The notes under the pieces: generated by a model
The model's input: the letters and a program-made list of their open reading frames with translations, nothing else
The model's database searches: none
Told to the model about the DNA's origin: nothing
Made by a program: the position numbers and the translations under genes
Part shown: one piece after another, positions 1 through 3,663 of the stretch
Layout of the letters: each line of letters begins with the position of its first letter
How positions within the stretch are numbered: position 1 is the first letter of the stretch
Assembly: GCA_007132315.1 (NCBI GenBank)
Contig: SLOW01000144.1
Coordinates: 1-5,472 of the forward strand
Source: Opitutales bacterium
GTDB lineage: Bacteria; Verrucomicrobiota; Verrucomicrobiia; Opitutales; T3Sed10-336
Length of the DNA: 5,472 nucleotides
Reading direction: 5' to 3'

Positions 1-123
1 CACCGCGACAAGTTTGGAGCGGGGCGCCGCAGCGGGGCGCGTCGAATGCGGGGCGGTTCGTGGGGCGGATTGTGCACGGCCAGGGACCTGCGCAGGGACG
101 TCTTCGGGTAGCGTTCGTGTCAT
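1..123 (-). other. Open frame running off the left edge; possible linker of a split membrane protein
   Basis: This minus-strand frame is open from an ATG at 123 to the window edge, giving 41 residues of partial protein. It is the same frame as the small ORF at 175-270, with one TGA (177-175) between them. It has almost no hydrophobic content and is rich in Pro, Ala, Arg and Ser, ending SAPRTAPHSTRPAAAPRS and then KLVAV. That is what a disordered linker before a folded domain looks like. The other minus-strand frames are worse: one carries a stop at about 123-121, the other is full of Cys and Arg. A short N-terminal membrane anchor followed by such a linker would suit a ComEA-like helix-hairpin-helix protein, but the domain itself would lie outside the window, so this is only a guess. 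Confidence 0.2.
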
Positions 124-174
124 TCGAGCGAGATTGGGTGTCCGGACCTTGGAATAAACGAGCCAATGTGGGCA

Positions 175-270
175 TCAAAGAAACAGCAATCCGAGGAAGC
201 CGAGGAGGAGTAGCAGGAGAAGTACGGACAGGGTGCGTTTTTCTTGTTTGGTGATTTGAAAGAGTTTCAT
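175..270 (-). CDS. 31-aa small membrane peptide or detached N-terminal anchor
   Basis: The ATG at 270 opens a 31-codon frame ending in TGA at 177-175; an in-frame TGA at 294-292 rules out a longer N-terminus. The peptide starts MKLFQITKQEKRTLSV, a basic and polar head, followed by an almost pure Leu/Gly/Phe stretch of about 16 residues to the end, which should form one membrane helix with the N-terminus in the cytoplasm. No Shine-Dalgarno sequence precedes the ATG. The stop overlaps another ATG (TGATG, 177-173) that opens a different frame to the window edge, so it may be coupled to a downstream gene. Equally, it may be the anchor of a larger protein, such as a ComEA-like one, cut by a stop or frameshift. 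I do not recognise a family from 31 residues. Confidence 0.4.
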   Translation of the reverse strand: MKLFQITKQEKRTLSVLLLLLLLGFLGLLFL

Positions 271-351
271 CGGGTAGGATGTTTGGGCTGTTCAGGTTTT
301 TTCGCTGGTGAATTGGTGTATTACCGGGGATGGTGGTGAAACGGGAGTCTG

Positions 352-384
352 GAGACAAGGATTGAGGGGTCTTTTTATTGTCTC
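352..384. repeat. Inverted repeat in the apaH leader
   Basis: GAGACAA (352-358) and TTGTCTC (378-384) form a perfect 7-bp inverted repeat with a 19-base loop. It lies 31 bases before the apaH start at 416, in the 145-bp spacer (271-415) between the divergent small ORF and apaH. It could be an operator half-site pair or a leader hairpin. I found no convincing -35/-10 pair in the spacer on either strand; apart from this repeat the spacer shows nothing I can name. A 7-bp match with this spacing can arise by chance. Confidence 0.25.
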
Positions 385-415
385 AGGTCGTATGAGTTTT
401 GAAGCATTGGGGAGT

Positions 416-1207
416 ATGCCAACTTATATCGTAGGAGATGTTCACGGGTGTTACCGCACACTGATGGATTTGTTGGAGCTTATCGCTTGGCAGCCGGCAT
501 GTGATCGTCTCGTATTGACCGGAGATCTTGTGAATGGGCCTGATTCATTGCGGGTATTGCGTTGGGCGCGCGACCATGAGGTGGAGACAGTGTTGGGGAA
601 TCATGATATCCATTTTCTGGCGGTGACGGCTGGCATACGGCGGTTGCGGAAAAAGGATTCCTTTTACGATCTTCTGGAAGCTCCGGATCGGGATGAATTG
701 ACGGACTGGTTGCGAAGGCGCCCCATATTGATTGAGCTGGGAAAGGCAGCAGCCGTCGTTCACGCGGGGTTATTGCCGTCCTGGACGTTTACGCAGGCGC
801 AACGAATCGCCCGCGAGGTGGAATCCGCGTTTGAGGATTCGCTCCCGGAGGGCTTGTTTGGGGACCAGCCGGATTACTGGTCCGAGGATCTGCCGCAACA
901 GGACCGGGTTCGGGTCGCCGTCAACGCGATGACCCGGATGCGGGTCCTGACGGAGGACGGCCGGATCGATCTGTCATCCAAAGGACCTCCAAGCAATGCC
1001 GATGACGGGCAAATGCCTTGGTTTGAGGCGCCCGGACGCGCGTGGGCGGACATGGAGGTTTTTTGCGGTCACTGGGCGGCGCTGGGGCATTATGTTGGCA
1101 ATGGGGTGGTTGCTTTGGATTCGGGGTGTGTCTGGGGGGATCGATTAACGGCATTCAGGCTCGACGATCGAATGGTTTTTCAGGTCCGATCGGAATGCGC
1201 GGGGTGA
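416..1207 (+). CDS. apaH: Symmetrical bis(5'-nucleosyl)-tetraphosphatase (Ap4A hydrolase)
   Basis: The product is predicted to split diadenosine tetraphosphate into two ADP (EC 3.6.1.41), clearing an alarmone made by aminoacyl-tRNA synthetases; cytosolic, of the PPP-type metallophosphoesterase fold. The 263-aa protein follows the E. coli ApaH sequence, as I recall it, along its whole length. Metal-site motifs are GDVHG (7-11), GD at 36-37, GNHD (61-64), HAG (116-118) and GHW (218-220). Family-typical stretches include LEAPDRDEL, NAMTRMR and LDSGCVWG. I chose ATG 416 because MPTYIVGDVHGCY lines up with the E. coli N-terminus. ATG 392 (8 extra residues, weak AGG before it) is possible, and the 308 start is not credible. 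GGGGAG sits only 1 base before ATG 416, too close for a normal ribosome site. The GDLVNRGP motif reads GDLVNGPDS here: the arginine codon is missing with the frame kept, so activity may be altered. Monocistronic, convergent with trxA. Confidence 0.93.
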   Translation: MPTYIVGDVHGCYRTLMDLLELIAWQPACDRLVLTGDLVNGPDSLRVLRWARDHEVETVLGNHDIHFLAVTAGIRRLRKKDSFYDLLEAPDRDELTDWLRRRPILIELGKAAAVVHAGLLPSWTFTQAQRIAREVESAFEDSLPEGLFGDQPDYWSEDLPQQDRVRVAVNAMTRMRVLTEDGRIDLSSKGPPSNADDGQMPWFEAPGRAWADMEVFCGHWAALGHYVGNGVVALDSGCVWGDRLTAFRLDDRMVFQVRSECAG

Positions 1208-1231
1208 GAGTGCCGGGGCAACTTTCTACGG

Positions 1232-1252
1232 TGCGCCCGCGCGCGATTTTTT
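1232..1252 (+). terminator. Candidate terminator after apaH
   Basis: A short GC stem, GCGC (1233-1236) and GCGC (1241-1244) around a 4-base loop with one outer T-G wobble, is followed at once by ATTTTTT. It begins 25 bases past the apaH stop. The stem is only 4-5 bp, so it is marginal by the usual stem-length standard. Confidence 0.4.
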
Positions 1253-1299
1253 GGTTTGCCAGGAGAAGTGCGGGTAACGGCCGCTCGATGGACGAGGGC

Positions 1300-1332
1300 A
1301 AAAAAAAGGAGCGGACCACGCTGATCTGCTCC
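1300..1332 (-). terminator. Strong intrinsic terminator after trxA
   Basis: On the minus strand, GGAGC (1332-1328) pairs with GCTCC (1312-1308). Past one A-C mismatch the inner bases give four more pairs (G-C, A-T, T-G, C-G) around a 5-base loop. Eight T residues follow directly (1307-1300). The hairpin starts 20 bases after the trxA stop and has no T-tract on the other strand, so it acts one way and ends the minus-strand cluster. Confidence 0.85.
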
Positions 1333-1351
1333 CCGAGAAAGAGTACGGCCT

Positions 1352-1678
1352 TTAGAGGTGAGCGCTTAGTTTGCCTTTCAGGTCTTCCTTGTTGGTCATG
1401 CCGACAACCTGATCTACGACGCTGCCTTCCTTGAACAGGAGCAGGGTTGGGATGGCGCGCACATTGTGGTTGGCGGCGATCTCACCGTGATCGTCGATAT
1501 TGACCTTGCAGATCTGCACCTGTCCATCGAGTTCCTCGGCAAGTTCTTCTAGAACCGGAGCGATGGCCTTGCAGGGGCCGCACCAGGGAGCCCAGAAATC
1601 GACCAATACCGGTTTTCCGGCGGAGTCTATGGCGTTCTTGAAATTGTCTGAGTTCAGTTCTTGGATTCTGTCTGACAT
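1352..1678 (-). CDS. trxA: Thioredoxin
   Basis: This is a small cytosolic dithiol-disulfide oxidoreductase, normally reduced by thioredoxin reductase and donating electrons to ribonucleotide reductase, peroxiredoxins and other targets. The 108-aa length is the usual one for a single thioredoxin domain with no signal peptide. The active site WCGPCK lies at 32-37 (Cys33, Cys36), the buried Asp at 27 (FWAPW context, equal to Asp26 of E. coli), and the cis-proline at 77 in RAIPTLLLF. A third cysteine, Cys57, sits in the central strand (QICKVNID) outside the active site. ATG 1678 comes 9 bases after the TAA of the upstream gene, which suggests one transcript and possibly translational coupling; there is no Shine-Dalgarno match before it. 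It is the last gene of the cluster, ahead of the terminator at 1300-1332. The trxA name is by family; other paralogues may exist in the genome. Confidence 0.95.
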   Translation of the reverse strand: MSDRIQELNSDNFKNAIDSAGKPVLVDFWAPWCGPCKAIAPVLEELAEELDGQVQICKVNIDDHGEIAANHNVRAIPTLLLFKEGSVVDQVVGMTNKEDLKGKLSAHL

Positions 1679-1687
1679 AGGTCGGTC

Positions 1688-2479
1688 TTAGTAATTGGTA
1701 TAGAGTAGGTAGGCGAACACCACAGCAACGCACGCGGTGATGACGTCGATGGCGATCAGAGCCGGAGAGGCCTTATCCGCGCCTTGGGAAGCGGCGGCCG
1801 AAGCGGGAGCCGCTTCGGGCTGTTTCTTGGGAGCGCTAGCTCCACTCCGCGGCGGGGGAGGAGGGGGAGTCCCTTTCCCACGGGGTTTGGTTCCGGCCGG
1901 TGCGGGGGGTCTCGGCGCAGAGGCCGCTTTGGGCCGGGGGGGAGTCGGCGCCTTGGGCTGAGCGGCGGGTTTTTCATCGGCCGGTGCGGGTTTTTCCTCC
2001 GGTTTGCTTGCGGGTGGTTGCTCCTCCGCTTTCGGCGTTTCCTTCGGCGGCGTTTCCGGAGCGCTTGTATCCGCTTTTTTTTCAGTCCCGGACGTTTGCT
2101 CGGGTTTTTGTTCCGCCGATGATTCCTGGCGCGAGAGTTTCAGGTGTGCAGCAGCCCCCGCGGAAGTTCCTGATTCCTTTTCGGGCTCCGAACCGGCAGC
2201 CGGCTGCTCACCGGCCGACGATGATTCGGAGGTCTCCGATGATGAGGATTCGGGTTCCTTCTTCTGAGAGGACAGCCGCAGCGGTTTGGACGTGGATTCC
2301 GATTTCGATTCGGAACCTGATGATTCCGCCTTCTTCTCGTCGGAGGATTCTTCCTTCTTGTCCTTGTCGATCCGCTTTTCCACATCGGAAGGGAGGTGAC
2401 CCAGTTTGATGACATTGCGTTTCGGCTCGTTTTCCTGGCGGGATTCGTCCTTTCCGGCGGAGTCGTCTTGGTTTCTCAT
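1688..2479 (-). CDS. Low-complexity, probably disordered protein with C-terminal membrane anchor; function unknown
   Basis: I do not recognise this 263-aa protein. The only part that looks ordered before the anchor is a short N-terminal stretch, RNVIKLGHLPSDVEKRI (21-37). Residues 38-135 are charged and Ser/Glu-rich, and 136-236 are Pro/Ala/Lys-rich, with six prolines at 205-210. The end (240-260, LIAIDVITACVAVVFAYLLY) is a single membrane helix followed by only TNY. With no signal peptide, this is the layout of a tail-anchored inner-membrane protein with a large cytoplasmic disordered part. The short motif L(R/K)LS(S/R)Q occurs at 67-72 and 113-118. I chose ATG 2479 because upstream in-frame sequence crosses the preceding gene and looks non-coding. 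There is no Shine-Dalgarno site; a promoter-like sequence ends about 11 bases before the ATG. It lies between the 79-aa gene (58-bp gap) and trxA (9-bp gap). The low complexity means its codon pattern, not homology, is the main support for coding. Confidence 0.8.
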   Translation of the reverse strand: MRNQDDSAGKDESRQENEPKRNVIKLGHLPSDVEKRIDKDKKEESSDEKKAESSGSESKSESTSKPLRLSSQKKEPESSSSETSESSSAGEQPAAGSEPEKESGTSAGAAAHLKLSRQESSAEQKPEQTSGTEKKADTSAPETPPKETPKAEEQPPASKPEEKPAPADEKPAAQPKAPTPPRPKAASAPRPPAPAGTKPRGKGTPPPPPPRSGASAPKKQPEAAPASAAASQGADKASPALIAIDVITACVAVVFAYLLYTNY

Positions 2480-2490
2480 GATTATCAGGG

Positions 2491-2520
2491 AGTAAACGTT
2501 GTTTTTGTGCCGGGTGTCAA
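2491..2520 (-). promoter_or_regulatory. Sigma70-like promoter for the disordered protein and trxA
   Basis: On the minus strand, TTGACA (2520-2515) is a perfect -35 box. After 18 bases comes TTTACT (2496-2491), a 4 of 6 match to TATAAT. Transcription would be expected to start near 2484, only about 5 bases before ATG 2479. It lies in the one real gap (2480-2537) inside the cluster, where a separate promoter makes sense. The intervening spacer is A-rich (ACAAAAACAACG). Confidence 0.5.
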
Positions 2521-2537
2521 GCCGCTGGGCGGCGTGT

Positions 2538-2777
2538 TCAGGCCGGCGTGTTCTTGAGAATGATATCTTCCAGTTCCCGGGACTCCACCTCCTCGAGTCG
2601 CGTTCCCCGGCTGGCAAGTTCTTCCATGGTCTTGAGCGCCGTTTCGGTCAGGCGCTCATGGGTTTCTTCCGATCCCCCGGCGATGCAGAATTGTTCGGAA
2701 TGGGTGAACCGTTTGTGGCCGTCTTCGTTGTCGAGGCCGATTCCGAGAAGCATGGCGTTGCTCTGTTGATTGTTCAC
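2538..2777 (-). CDS. 79-aa conserved-looking small protein of unknown function, coupled to scpA
   Basis: The GTG at 2777 overlaps the TGA stop of scpA in the form GTGA, typical of translational coupling, giving 79 residues. An ATG at 2753 (residue 9) is a possible later start, just where the ordered-looking part begins (AMLLGIGLDNEDGHKR). A second distinctive block is GGSEETHERLTETA (34-47), followed by an acidic, probably helical stretch to residue 74. There is one cysteine (31), and no signal peptide, membrane segment or known metal-binding pattern. The His residues at 21, 26 and 40 could matter but form no motif I can name. The sequence is not low-complexity, and tight coupling to scpA argues that it is real. 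It sits where scpB often lies, but it is far too short and does not resemble ScpB's winged helices. Vaguely similar small proteins occur in Verrucomicrobiota as far as I recall; I cannot confirm that. Confidence 0.75.
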   Translation of the reverse strand: MNNQQSNAMLLGIGLDNEDGHKRFTHSEQFCIAGGSEETHERLTETALKTMEELASRGTRLEEVESRELEDIILKNTPA

Positions 2778-3559
2778 TGCTCCACTTTCGCCGATGCGGG
2801 GGTCTTTTCAAGCTCGTTTTCGTATTGGGCTCGGCAGTGGATGTCGCTGAAGTTATCGTTCTGATTGATGCTCAACTTTTTGAGGCGAACGAGTTCGAGG
2901 AGGGCGAGGAAGGTGGCAACGACCAGGCGGACCGAGACCGTTCGCCGGCCGGTAAAAATCGAGGAGAAGAGAAACGTTTCACCGGTCCGGCTGCGTTCCA
3001 GGAGGAACTCCATTCGGTCGGACACCGTCACTTGCTCGGCTGCGATCTCACCGTACACGAGTTTCTCCGAGAGCCGTTTGAGAACCTGATTGAACGCGTA
3101 CCAGAGTTCGAGTTTGTCCGAGGGTTTGAGGGGGCGTTCGCGGGCGCTCGGTCCGCCGGTGCCGTTCATGCTACGGGGAATGAGATCGGCCTGGAGGTGG
3201 GCCATGGTTTCGATATCGTCGGCGGCTTTCTTGAACTTTTGGTATTCCAGCAGCTGGTGAACCAGTTCCCACCTCGGATCGAACTCCTCGTCCGCTTCGA
3301 GATCCTCTTTCTGCTGGTGCTTGGGCAGCAGCATGCGGCTCTTGATCTCCATGAGGGTGGCGGCCATGACGAAAAACTCGCCGGCGACATCGGGTTTGAT
3401 GTCTTCCATTGCGCCCAGTATTCCGAGGTATTGTTCGGTCACCTTCTTGATAGGGATGTCGTAGATGTCGATTTCCTGTTTTCGGATTAGGAACAGAAGG
3501 AGGTCGAGCGGACCTTCGAAAACGGGGAGTTTGACCGGATGATCGGCGTTGGCGAGCAT
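2774..3559 (-). CDS. scpA: Segregation and condensation protein A (kleisin of SMC-ScpAB)
   Basis: ScpA bridges the heads of the SMC dimer and, with ScpB, forms the condensin that compacts and separates newly copied chromosomes; cytosolic, on the nucleoid. The 261-aa length is normal. The kleisin N-terminal domain shows the family signature FEGPLDLLLFLIRKQEIDIY (14-33), followed by DIPIKKVTEQYL. FFVMAATLMEIKSRMLLP lies at about 63-80, then an acidic linker and WELVHQLLEYQKFKKAA. The C-terminal winged-helix domain that meets the SMC head covers about 185-241 (IFTGRRTVSVRLVVATFLALLEL). The frame stays open far upstream into lptD, but that part is Arg/Pro/His-rich antisense-like noise; ATG 3559 directly precedes the conserved domain. 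No Shine-Dalgarno match is visible (GCACCGCAACC before ATG). The stop overlaps the GTG of the 79-aa gene. No scpB follows in this window. Confidence 0.93.
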   Translation of the reverse strand: MLANADHPVKLPVFEGPLDLLLFLIRKQEIDIYDIPIKKVTEQYLGILGAMEDIKPDVAGEFFVMAATLMEIKSRMLLPKHQQKEDLEADEEFDPRWELVHQLLEYQKFKKAADDIETMAHLQADLIPRSMNGTGGPSARERPLKPSDKLELWYAFNQVLKRLSEKLVYGEIAAEQVTVSDRMEFLLERSRTGETFLFSSIFTGRRTVSVRLVVATFLALLELVRLKKLSINQNDNFSDIHCRAQYENELEKTPASAKVEQ

Positions 3560-3663
3560 GGTTGCGGTGCGTGGATTGCGAATGATGGAATGGATCGGGA
3601 AGTGGGTAAAGCAGGAATCGGCGGACGGCAACCGATTAACCCGAGCAGGGTGGTACGGGTGTC
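3560..3663. other. Spacer between lptD and scpA
   Basis: These 104 bases probably contain the scpA leader. On the minus strand a weak hairpin (ACCCG at 3660-3656, CGGGT at 3643-3639) lies just after the lptD stop, but no T-tract follows. A TTGCCG resembling a -35 box has no good -10 partner. I can support neither a terminator nor a promoter, so read-through from lptD into scpA is possible. Confidence 0.3.

Noticed and set aside
18..40. 10-bp direct repeat AGCGGGGCGC at 18-27 and 31-40
   Set aside because: Two copies in very GC-rich sequence, explained by Pro/Ala/Arg codons of the linker frame; not enough to call a repeat element.
60..254. Plus-strand 64-aa ORF
   Set aside because: Composition (Gly/Arg/Val/Trp-rich, no domain) looks like chance in GC-rich DNA and it lies opposite the more plausible minus-strand membrane ORF.
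308..415. 36-residue N-terminal extension of ApaH from ATG 308
   Set aside because: It covers the apaH leader including the inverted repeat, has no family match, and ApaH proteins begin directly with M-x-TY-(I/L)-GDVHG.
1688..2479. TonB-like energy transducer
   Set aside because: TonB has an N-terminal membrane helix and a folded C-terminal domain; here the only helix is at the C-terminus and no TonB domain is present.
2480..2617. 46-residue extension of the disordered protein from 2617
   Set aside because: It overlaps the end of the 79-aa gene in another frame, crosses the promoter-like sequence, and its composition differs from the rest of the protein.
2825..3490. 221-aa plus-strand ORF
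   Set aside because: Lies wholly antisense to scpA, whose domain signatures are clear; it is a mirror of scpA codon bias.
3639..3660. Terminator after lptD
   Set aside because: The stem is only 5 bp with a 12-base loop and no T-tract follows.
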